Of a stretch of DNA of 64,000 nucleotides, positions 33,492-44,482 are shown one piece after another (positions within the stretch are counted from its first letter, which is position 1; each line of letters starts with the position of its first letter). Origin of the DNA: Theristus sp. LFF4_11 (taxonomy: Eukaryota; Nematoda; Chromadorea; Monhysterida; Xyalidae); assembly GCA_030248135.1 (NCBI GenBank), contig JASANC010005673.1, positions 1-64,000 on the forward strand, in the 5' to 3' direction. Made by a program: the position numbers and the translations under genes. The notes beneath the pieces are model-generated. The model had not been told where the DNA came from, made no database searches, and saw nothing but the letters and a program-made list of their open reading frames with translations.

Positions 33492-36400
33492 ATGAGCTGC
33501 ACCTCTTCGTTTCTGGTCATTTTATTTATTGCATCTTTATTACCTTGCTTGATACCGCGAGTGAACGCATTGCCAGGTGTGTTTTTTCTTTCGTTTTCTT
33601 AACCCCACTCATTTCATAGTGCTAGTCATTGTGTTACTTTGATGTGCTAACAACGCAATTTGCCTCCGTCAGACTGTCCACAACCATTGACGTTCTTCGC
33701 GCGTCCAGTTCAGGCGTCAGAGCTCGAGGGCAAAGAGTTCTACCATCGAAGGATCACTGGCACCGTGGACGACTGTGCCAATTTGTGCTGGGGTGCTCAG
33801 TTTTGTTGGACCGCCGTGTGAGTAGTGTGGCATTTTCTCGATTGGGCTCAATGCGTTGGAAGCGTATCGGTTTTATCTGCGTTTCTCAACTGTTCCGAAT
33901 TTTTGAATCGTTTTGTGCGGAGTTAATCAATCAGTTTATCAATGCGTTTGCAATTCATTTTTGAACATTTTGATAAATACCTATTTTGTTGCAGTTACAA
34001 CTTCATGAACAACTCCTGTGCCATCTCATATTCGTATCGTGTCAGCGGTTGCGCTGATCGAATCACGCAAAACAGCAGCTACATTCAGCCGGCTGCCATT
34101 GTTGCCATGCATTGTTTTCGGTGCAACGGTGTTGGAAGTAAGTTTTCACAAGCATTATTTGATTAAGCAAGCATTAAGTTCTTCAGATACTACGTATTAT
34201 ACGTATAGTCACCCTGGATATTTTGTAGTATTAGCTGATTGGTTGCCTGAACATCAAGTTCAAAAAAGAAATTGGAATGGACATTTTCTTTTTTTCCAGC
34301 TTTGTGATTTCTGTGCGTTTGTTTTTGTCGGTAGACAAACAGTGAGATTTTGATGGAAAAAAATCTTGTTTGTATTTTATGAGATGAAGACATCAAAAGC
34401 AGCAGTGTTCACGGCAAAAAAAAACTTTATTCTGTTTCAAAAAAACAACGGCGACGACGACAATTGGAAACTTGAATTTGCTGTCAAATATTAGCTGCTT
34501 TATTTTTTGACCAAGAAAAACGCTTTGGAGGATTTGTGTGACGTTTGGCGTACATATTGTAAAAAGCAGACGTGTTTTGCAATTCCCTATTCCAGTAACA
34601 ACGACGGTAGCGACGACGACGTTCGTATTTCTTTATCTGGCAAATGGACATTTCATTTTGAAAATGTTTCTTTTGAATCATAATTTCTGTTTTACCTTCA
34701 AGGATTAAAATTTAGAGCGACAATTTCTGCAGCAATTTTCTTCCGAAGGGAAGCGTCGTCCTCGTCAGTTATTGCTTCTTTTTTCAAACAGAAAAGAGTT
34801 TCTTTACCATGAAATTTGTTGCTTTTGATTTGTCTGCAACTCACAAATCAAGAACAAGCTTTTTCATAAAAAATCTCACTGTTTGCCCACGCAAAATAAA
34901 CGCACCGAAAACACAATATTCAGAAAAAAAGAAAAAATTCTTTTTTGAACCTGATGTTCAGGCAAGCAATCAGTAATACTACAAAATATCCAGGGCGACT
35001 ATACTACATTGAGGAGGTTCTGTTATTTAAAAAAACGAGTTTTTCGTTTGCTTGTTTTTAGGCCTACAATTATATTTTTTTCAGCTCTTGTTTTGGAATG
35101 TATTATTTAGCAAATACGGGTTTCCGTATTTCGGTAAAACAAAACTGTAAATGTTTAACAATTTGCAAATACGTTTCCTTACCTCGGGGAACAAAACTGT
35201 AAATATTTAACAATCCTTAAATTTATACGCACATGCATTGTGCACACACAAGCGCGTTTTAAACCAAACATAAAGCGGATTGCGGATATCGGATTATGCG
35301 AGACACGTGTCGTTGTCAATCAAAAATTTAAACTATACGCCTGACCCAGATTTACCTGATACCGGTTGTTTTTTCCTATTGCGCACACTTCTGAAGAAAT
35401 AGTTTCACAATTTTTATATTCTTCAGTGAACACCGCACGAACTGTACCAATATCGCACTCTCACACACAAGTCATGATTTTCTTTGACCCGCACGCACTG
35501 TTGGTTTTAGAGAGGAGGGGGTGGGAATTTGCACATTGCATTGCTTCAAGTGTCAAAAAGCGAGCAACACTGACACACACACTTATAAAAACTCCTGAAA
35601 TCCTGTGCTTGCATACATATCAATTAACCAATCGCTGTTCATTTTCAGAGTTCACCGATCGATCTGTGACGACCAGCACCGTTAGCTATGCGTGGGGTCG
35701 TGCAGCAAACAGTTCACACAAGCAGGTCACTCAGCGACACAGTTCTGGCGAGCGGCTTTTTCGTGGCCAAAAAAGCTCAGCGGCGAAAGACACCGGTAAA
35801 AGCGGACAACGCGATTTTCATCACGAAAAAGCCAAACAAAGTCAACAAACTCCGCAAGTTGACAAGAGCAAAACAGAAAACAGCAACAAATCCGGTCAAT
35901 TTTTTCGTTCTGATCATCATATCGTTGACAATGTCGGCCGCAATGTCGCTGGCGAAATTGGCGCGAACGTTCATCAATCGAAACCAAGCGTCGTTGAAAG
36001 CGCCTGGGGCAGAGACGGTGGCTCGATCGGAAACGAAGTCCACAGTAAGCTCATTCGAGCAGTACACCCGGACGATTTGACAGCTGGCATCGTGGACGGT
36101 CGGATTGTTCGTGGGCAGAATCGCCAAATGAACGAGCATCAGTCGCGAAAGCAAACGACAGGTGCCGGTGGCTACCCTAGAGGTCACTATCATGGCTCGG
36201 CGCATCATTCTCACGCCTACACCAATCCGAAACACACTCACGCACACGGTGGTCGAGAAGACAAGCGAACACGCTGGCAACAGAACCTGGAACAGCGGTA
36301 TCTCTGGAGTTCTCAAGGAGTCGACTCGCATGAACAGCCAAGAAATGATCGGGCTGACAATGAGAACCGTGAAAATCGCTATACCTGGAACTCAGAAACG

Positions 36401-39400
36401 CCTCGCGACAGCGGACAAACTCACCAACATTCGAACAATCGATACAGTTGGAACAGCGGCCAAAAGGACGCGCACCAGAAAGACAATAATAAACTGTTGA
36501 GTGCGGCAGAGTACTTTTCGTGGATCACCGCAACTAGTCGGCCGACAACATCAACCACTGCAGTCGCAACAACGCCTTCCACGACCAGCACAACCAAGGC
36601 AACGACCACCACAAGACGATCAACAACAACAACACAGGACAATCGAACCAGAAGAGTCGAGCCGGAGCGTCATCATGAGCATGGTGACTTGGATGCGCAC
36701 GACCGACAGACGGTGATACAAGACAACAGTGAATATCGGAACAACAGATATGATGAACATGCATGGATCACGGCCACACACAAACCGACTACGTCAGCAA
36801 CACATTTCACATCAACCGTTAATTCAAGGAATAACCGAAACAACAACTACAACTGGCGGGAACGCGTCGAAAGCGATAGCAAACATCACATTATCAGTGA
36901 CAATGACTACTCGTGGATCACAGCGAGAACATGGCCTCCATTAACACCGGTGCCTATCGTTGCTCAACCCGTGCGAGAATCGGGCCATCACCACGGTGGT
37001 TCCTATCATGTGCACCACAGTCATTCACACAGTCGTGAAAATTGGAATCTCAATGAAAACAATAATCACAATTGGAATCTAAACGACGCCAACAATGGCA
37101 ACAGTCAGAATCAGTATCTGTGGAACACAGCGCCAACCAGACGCACCACCGCCGCCACTACAACACAGAGGCCGATTACAACAAAAGCGACAACACGCCG
37201 ACATGCGCTGCCTGTCAGTTTAGAGCCGCCCAAAGTTGACAAGGAACAAAAAGCTAAACCGTCTCAAAGTTTGCCCACCAGTTCACCTTCAGCGTCCACT
37301 GGCGAGGCCACAGAAATTACGACAAAATCGCCGACTACAAAAAGCACTTCGAGAACGGATCCAACAAGAAGCAAGAGTTTACAGGCGTTGGACGAATTTC
37401 TCGACCTTTCTGGCTCAGGAAACCGCAGCAGCAGCACTGCCACAGTAACGCCAAGGTCAACAACGACAACCAGAACAACAGAAACAACAACAGCAGCAAC
37501 ATCAACAAGACTAACAGTAATAACAACAAATGTAACAACAGCAGGGGCAGCGACAAGCCCAACAGTAAGAACCACAAACGCAGCAACTGCAGCACCAACC
37601 GCAACAATACCCACAAGAAGAACGACAAAAGAAACAACAACAGTAGCAACAACATCAAGAACAGCAGACAGAAGGCCCAAAGTCATAGACGGTAAGGAAT
37701 CAGCACCCATGGATGGCCAGCGAAGTCTGAGTGGTGGTCATTATCACGGCGACATTTACCATCATCACATCGTCAGTGATCCCCATCACAGACACAGAAT
37801 ACGAACGACTCAAAATCCACCAACGCAATCAAACCGCCAAGCTCAACATTCCTCGACTGTTCTCACCGGAAACACCACAACACTTTCCCCAATGGCAAAA
37901 GCGCTACTGAAGCCGGTTTCAAACTTGTTGGAGAATTTGATAGGAACACCTGTATTGGGTGAGCATTCGGTAAAAGGGGCACTTTTGTTTTGCTTATTTC
38001 GCTTCACCTTTATGCCTCAGTTAATAACGTCGTCCCTGCAATGCACCTGCACCAGCACCCCAACAAAATACCTGTGAATGAGCAAATAAGACAACGAAAC
38101 AATGCCAGCACTTTTTTTAATCCGCAATCACAATTTATTTCAGTCGAACAGCCGTGTTTCACATCGTCGCCTGGTCGAGCACTGATTGACGGAGCGTTCG
38201 GCATTGAAAAGGGCATATCACTAGAAACGTGCAAGTGTTTGTGCGCGAGCAGCTGGGCAAGTCGTCGCTATGGGCAAGAGTGTCGTTCGATACACTATTC
38301 ACCGCAACGAATGGAGTGCACACTCAACGAACACAATCACAGCACCGGAAGACAGTTGATCAACATCTACAACGACGACCTCACGTATCACTCGTTTAAC
38401 TGCTTCAAAGACGGTGAGTTGTTTAATTAAAACAGGTGAGAAGCGCATTGTAATAAATTTTTGACTATTTTGCAGAATTCGATCGAACTCAGTTCTTGCT
38501 GGAAAACTGTCAAGGCCGGTTGCCCTCGCCGTCCAGAGAAAATAGGTCGCCGTTTTCTCACCCGCTTGCACATGACGTCCGGACTCAATTCACTTCCGGT
38601 AAACAAATAAATTCAAATTTGGAAATTTTTGCGGTGCACACAAAAATCCACTTTCTCTAGCCATGGATGTCAATGAGCCTTGTTGCAACAACCGTATACC
38701 AATGAAACCGGATCAACGCTTATTAAATGCAGACTCAACAGAGTGCTACGAACTGCTCAGCGGCTATGGCATGTTGCGAGGCGGACAAGCCGTGAATTCT
38801 CAAGTGACCGTCGCGCAGTGTCAGTGTCTCTGCGCGAACGCACAGGCGCGCTTCGGCTTCGAGTGTCGGTCGGCGTTGTACCGCGGCGAAACGTACACGT
38901 GCATTTTGTTGACCGTGGATCGACTGAATCGACCGGATCTGTTTCGTCGACTGCCCTACAAGCGAGCTGGCATTTACATTGGCAAAATCTGCAAGCGTAA
39001 GTTCTGAAACAATGCTATGTTTTGGCTTTGTTTTGTTTCTTCAGTTGATGGTCTACGATTTTAGCAAAGCCAAATTAGCTTTAAAAATCGAGTTTTTAAC
39101 GTCGTCTTGATGTCGTTCAAGTTCTCGGACAATCAGCGAGACGGAAAGTGCAGTACGCCACGTTTGTTTTAGCTGAGGACGAACCAAAAACGGTGTCGAG
39201 CGAAACCGAAACGTCATTTTCGTTCGACTCGTGTGGCGTGCGAGAGCATCACGCATCGCACGGCTTGCGACACAGACCCCAAAGTCGGTCAGCCGTCGAT
39301 GACGACACGAAAATTGGATTCCGTTCAAGTATGGATTTTTCACTTTGCGTAGTATATGAAAACATAACGTCAGAATACAATTCAGCGTGAAAAACGTCGA

Positions 39401-42379
39401 ATCAGCTGAACAAGGTGTCCAAAAAGAACAGCACTTGAATTATAATAATCATGTGAACTTGAAATACGCTAAAATATTTTTTCTTGGTTCAAACAACGAT
39501 CGTTTGAAGCAAGCAAATAAATAGCATGGCAGCTCAATCTATCTTAAATTCAAAAACTACATCTAAAAATCACTGCTCTTGTTGTGTGGCCGAATCAGCT
39601 GACTCAGCACAGACCCAACTGTCAGTAAAACAAAAACAAGACAAAACAAAAAATCAAAAAAGTGAAAAGTGGCAAATTCGGCGAAAACTTGACAATAAAC
39701 CAATCAGATTTCAGCTCCGCCTCCAAGCAGTTTTGGAAACCATTTTAGTTTTTATATAAACTGCAATAAAAATAATTAAATCAGTAAACAATAGGAACAC
39801 TAAATTTCATTTGACAGCACAACGGTCGTCTTCCGCCACGTCTTCAACATCAACAAAACAATCGCCATCAACCTCAAGATTGTCTTCTTCAACGACAAAG
39901 ACGACAGAAACAAGACCAACAACAACATCAACAACAAGCACAACGACACCGCGGAGGAGAACGAGTCCAACAACAACGTCAACAGCAAGCACAACGACGC
40001 CACGCAGGAGAACGACACCAACAACAACAACAACCAGGGCAACAACGACAAGACCAACCACAAGCACCACCACCACCACAACAACAACCAAAAGGCCAAC
40101 AACAACCGAAAACACACCGCAACAGAGAGAACCAAGCACAACAGCGACATCGTTCATCACAAACAGCTCCACCAGTGCATCTTCTTCAACGTCACAATGG
40201 CACTCTCCGACGCACAGTACAACTGCGTTCCGTACAGCGACATCCAACACGTTTGCACTGCCGGTACCGCGTGCGATTCCGTACGACCAAGTGTACCCGC
40301 AGTCGCCTGGATGCTTTTACGAACACAAGCAGCACGTGTTGCAGGTCGGTAAAACAGTAAAAAGCTTTGCACTGTGTTGCGTCTTTCGTCTTTCAGAAAT
40401 CTGATTCGGGTAAAACCGGTTTTAAAACTGTAATCGACAACGAGTTTTCCCTAAAAGCGGGTCTGAAACGTAGTCTGATACAAATTTGTCTGCCGTTGAA
40501 AAGCCTAAAATGGTTAAATCAGTCGAACTAATATGATGCAGCCAATCAAGAGTGTTCGAGTTGTTTCAAAGTTTGAATTCAATGGAGTAGCAGTATAACA
40601 TGCTACTTTTAACAGGATTCAACTGACCTTTGCAGGGAATGGCAGCTGGCATTGCAACGGACATCTCGTTGGGCGAATGTCAATGTCACTGCGTGCACAG
40701 CGACCAATTGTACGGATTCATCTGTCGAAGTATGCAGTTCTACTTCAACACTCGAACGTGCTTGTTGAATTCGGCAACCAGAGAGACGCACCCGGAACGA
40801 TACTTTCGAACGGACGATGCGCACGTGTCGCGGCACAGTTATTTTGACTTCCTCTGTCTGTCAACTGGTTAGTTTTTAGATCTTTCGTAGTTTCTTGCAA
40901 AGGAAATCATAAAAAGTTGCTCAAAATCGGCGCCGTAAATCTACGAGATTCCTTTTCTCATTCAGTCGAAGTGAAGAACGTCTATTCGGTGAAGTATTGT
41001 CGGAACTTTGCGCCCGAGAACGACTGGCTGCATCCGTTCCGAGCGTTCAACCCGGTCGATGACGGCTATCTGTTTGGTGATGCGATTGCGCGCAGTTTGT
41101 TGTCGCAGAACAGGTCGGTAAATTTTAGGGTTTCGGTTCTAACAGACTTTTTTGAATTTGCTGTCAGAAAGTGAGACAAAACTATAGCTTATTTATTCAA
41201 GTGTCCAACCGAAATGACGTCATGTCGCCTAACACATGCACCGTTTTTCATAACCCGTAACCCAGTCTTTCAGTTTGGATGATACAAAAAAGAACACGTG
41301 AAGCTGTCAACCAAACTGAAATGCCGGTTTTATTCCGACTTATTTCAGTACAAATTTCAGTCAGACAAGTTCGAATAAACTTTCAGTAGTCGTTTCAGTT
41401 TGGCGTCAATTGACTCGCAGTCCAACTCCGGCAACGACCAAGTCTTAATTCCACAGGTGCCGCAGCGACCACAATCCGATATTGGTTCGAACTTCATTTT
41501 CAAAAATGTTTTTTTTGGAACAACTCAACAAATTGTACACTATTAAACCACTTATTTTAGCATCCGCGTGGCAATGGTGGCTCAATCAGAACAGTTTCAT
41601 TCCAAATTCCTCATCAACATCCTCCACGAAGCAACAGCCACTGACAACAAGGCCAACCACAAAGCATGCGCCAATGATTCGTGGTCCCATAGCGCAGCCA
41701 CTACCCGTCCACAACTCCGCTGGTCTCGGCGCGGCCAACAGTGGCTTCTTCACGGCGACACAGATTCCGTTGTGGTCCAGGGAGTACCATAGTAAGACCA
41801 CTACAACCACTACAACCACCACGACTACGACTACGACCACAACAACAACCACAACTACTACTACTACAACAACCACAACCACAACAACAACAGCAACCAC
41901 AACAACAACGCCCAGCACCGTGGCACCGGTGGATACCACGCGGTTAAACACAAAGTACGTTCGAAAAGTTTGCGATCTTTCACTTCAACTGAACAAAGTG
42001 TCAATTTCAAAATGTAAACTCGGAAAGCCTCAAAACTGAAATGCAACGGGCGCCCAGGGACAGCTACGGCCTGCCGCACGCGTACACGGCCGTGCCGGCG
42101 GTGGCCACGTTCAACCCGGACGGCTCCTGTCGCTACAGCGCGTTCTACGAAACGAAATTCGCGGTCGGGCGCACGCTGGACGTGTTCCTGGTGGACACGC
42201 CGACGATGTGCTTCTACGCGTGCATGGTCAGACACTGCAGATCGGCGAACATCATAAAACTCGACAACGTCTACAAAAAGTGCCAGCTATTCTCGGACGC
42301 CGCCACCGACTATCCGGCCTGGACGACGGCCGTCATCGACAGGAACTCAGTCTACTTCGAGGGCATTTACTGTTCGTAG
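33492..42379 (+). CDS. Secreted mucin-like protein with PAN/apple-type modules, His-rich and poly-Thr regions (1740 aa, 14 exons)
   Basis: Exons: 33492-33576, 33673-33817, 33995-34137, 35649-37958, 38144-38413, 38476-38598, 38661-38996, 39173-39328, 39818-40344, 40636-40867, 40966-41117, 41457-41484, 41561-41954, 42058-42379; all phases close. A signal peptide occupies residues 1-26. PAN/apple-like Cys modules lie at about 29-120, 896-984, 1030-1137, 1350-1455 and 1640-1740, with the recurrent pattern C-x-C-x-C then F-x-C-R-S (TVAQCQCLCAN with GFECRS; LGECQCHCVH with GFICRS). Exon 4 (about 125-894) is low complexity: Thr-rich mucin stretches, repeated aromatic motifs (YSWNSG, RYTWNSE, FSWITAT, AWITAT, YSWITA) and three His-rich segments. 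Exons 9 and 13 are Thr tracts. It is likely an extracellular matrix or cuticle-surface glycoprotein; compare nematode mucin/PAN proteins such as LET-653, though no ZP domain is seen. The small exon 12 (28 bases) is least certain. Confidence 0.8.
34206..35001. mobile_element. TA-flanked MITE in intron 3 of the mucin/PAN gene
   Basis: The terminal repeat TAGTCACCCTGG (34206) pairs with CCAGGGCGACTA (ending 35001), flanked by TA on both sides (34204-34205 and 35002-35003). The arms remain alignable for about 150 bp (GATATTTTGTAGTATTA; TGCCTGAACATCA; AAACAGTGAGATTTT). The centre contains GACGACGACG runs, as in the 6294-7078 element. TA duplication points to Tc1/mariner-type transposition. There is no coding capacity. 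Confidence 0.78.
41787..41892 (+). repeat. (ACN)n tract coding 32 consecutive threonines
   Basis: Part of exon 13 of the mucin/PAN gene. All four threonine codons are mixed along the run, so it is not a single-codon slippage repeat. It would be densely O-glycosylated if secreted. Confidence 0.85.
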
Positions 42380-44482
42380 TTTTTGTTTTCGGTCGCGGGG
42401 GTTGCATGGAACAGGTGAACACACTTTTTGTCTGAGAAGCTGATTGGTCGATTTCAACACTTCAGGGCGTCAAACATGCAGCGTGTTCATCTGGCTCTAT
42501 TTTTCGTGTTTTTTGTGAAAACCGGGTCCGTTCTCAACATTTCATCGATTGTCTTTCAATGCCGTTGACTTGATTCTTGGAGTGTAAAAACGCTGCAATA
42601 TTATTTTAGTTTTTTGGTGCTGATCATATCAACTTTTTGATTCGTTTGAGCTTTTTAGCTTCGTTTTTTAAATTGGTTTTGCGTGTATCATACTGCGATA
42701 AAAAACAAAGAATGCCAATTGATTTTGAAAAGTCGGAAGCCAAAATCAGACAAGTCCACGTTTCATTTTTTTCGATTTTTCATTTATTCTATTAAATCAA
42801 AGCTTAGATTCAGCAAAACAAAACAAATCAGATCTCTGCGAGTGTTGTGCTAAGTAACAGACAAAAACAGCAACATACACGCACTAACAACACAAAAACA
42901 CAACAAAGATACAAAAAAGCAGTGGTATACACAAATCTAAATAAACAGTGTGCAATTTGAAAACTGGACTTAAAACGTGAAAATAAATTGTTACAGAGTA
43001 TGACAAGACAAACGAAGCAGAAGAAAAAGCTGGGTGGGATTCTCAACGTTCTACCGCGAATTCTGAGAAAATTTGAAAGTTCAACAAGATAGAGCTTGCA
43101 AGCTAAGCTGAAAGGTGTTTTCTTTTAACTCTGCCATTTTTCGGTGAAAGGCTTGACTCCATAAAAAAACGGTTGAACCGCACAACACTGGCATGCAAGT
43201 TAAAGTCTAAAAACAGTAACAAAATAATACTTAGAAAATTTGACAAAACGTGTGTGTATGTGTGTGTGTCGCATACGTGATAATCCCCTGTCACACTGGG
43301 CAGCGTGTAATAATAATACCTGATTATATAACATGTAAACAATTGACGGTTAAAAATCGGAAACGTGCTAATAAATACAAGTCATTCACCAACAATGATT
43401 TTCAACAGATAAAACTACAGAAAAAAATAAATTAGAGTAAACAGAAAACGACAAAAAAACCGAAGATATCATACAAATGGACGTGGCAGTTTCATCAGTG
43501 TTGTTTTTTGTATTTTCATGTGAAAGAAAACGTCTGGCGGCGAGCTTTTTTTATAAATAAACGAAACGAAAATCATCGCACCAAAACTTGTGCATTGTTT
43601 TAAATTTGTGAACAAAAATTCAGAAATTAGCTGGTGTACTTTTCTATGAAGCAAAATGCCATTAGTTATTTTTGACATTAAAATAAAACAACTAAATGAA
43701 TCATGGAAATCCAGCAGATTGCTAATAAATAAATAAGACTGACAAAACAATACATGCACGGAGTTTCCAAAAATCGGAGACACACCGATTCGGTAGTTTC
43801 AATGACAAATCATTAAAAGCGTCAAAAACGACATGGACAGAAAAAAGCGAGAAACAATCAGATCACAGCCCAACAGAACATAAACAAACATCGGTGGAAC
43901 ACTCACTGTTCACATTCCAATTCTATTTTCCGAAATCGGAATCGTTTGCGCGTTTGCTTTCAACCGTCAGTCACCCTGTGGCTTTAGTTTGTGTTCAAAA
44001 GCTGATACGCTCATTAGCTGGAGGATACAGTACAGACACGGCCAACCAAAACACCCAGGAAAACTTATTGGGTAAATTGGCTGCTTATGTAGCTCTAGAG
44101 TGTCCAAGACGGGTTCTCCGCAAACGCCGACAAAAACAGTGAAATAGATTTGTGAAACAGTGGCTGAAGTTGTTCAAGTGGCAGAACAAAAAATGACTGG
44201 GTACGATTCAAGATGAGATTGACAGAGTTGGCACGGCACGTCTTTTCAAAGTGTCAACAGATGAGGCCCGGGCGTTGCTAAAAAGAAAACAAAAAATTAG
44301 GAAATTACTGGCGGGCGAATATAAAAAATTATCGTGTGAAAATGTGCTTGGAACGCTGATTGGTTGAGGCTGATTGATTAACTGTCTGCTTCATATTTCT
44401 TTATAGCATACATTCACAAGCCATTAGCTGAGACTTCATTCAATCAAGTGCACAAATCACTTCAAAAGCAGTCGATCAAATC
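42380..44482. other. Convergent spacer with the 3' regions of the mucin/PAN and UTX genes
   Basis: T-rich on the plus strand up to about 42.79 kb and A-rich from there on. The switch point carries poly(A)-type hexamers for both strands. No further gene was recognised. Confidence 0.55.
42783..42788 (-). terminator. Candidate poly(A) signal of the UTX gene (minus) beside one for the mucin gene (plus)
   Basis: TTTATT on the plus strand reads AATAAA on the minus strand. ATTAAA for the plus strand begins at 42791, 412 bases after the mucin stop. The UTX 3' untranslated region would be about 1.7 kb. Confidence 0.4.

Noticed and set aside
36421..37710. Long antisense frames opposite the Thr-rich exons of the mucin gene (also 39800-40250 and 41586-41951)
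   Set aside because: Val/Leu-rich shadows of ACN codons; the sense exons have signal peptide, Cys modules and in-phase splice sites.
41482..41560. Extending mucin exon 13 leftwards to form one exon with 41457-41484
   Set aside because: Open in frame only if the upstream exon ends at another donor, and it adds a hydrophobic stretch. Splitting with a 76-base intron gives better donors (GTAAAT, GTTCGA) and a polar linker. Not proven.
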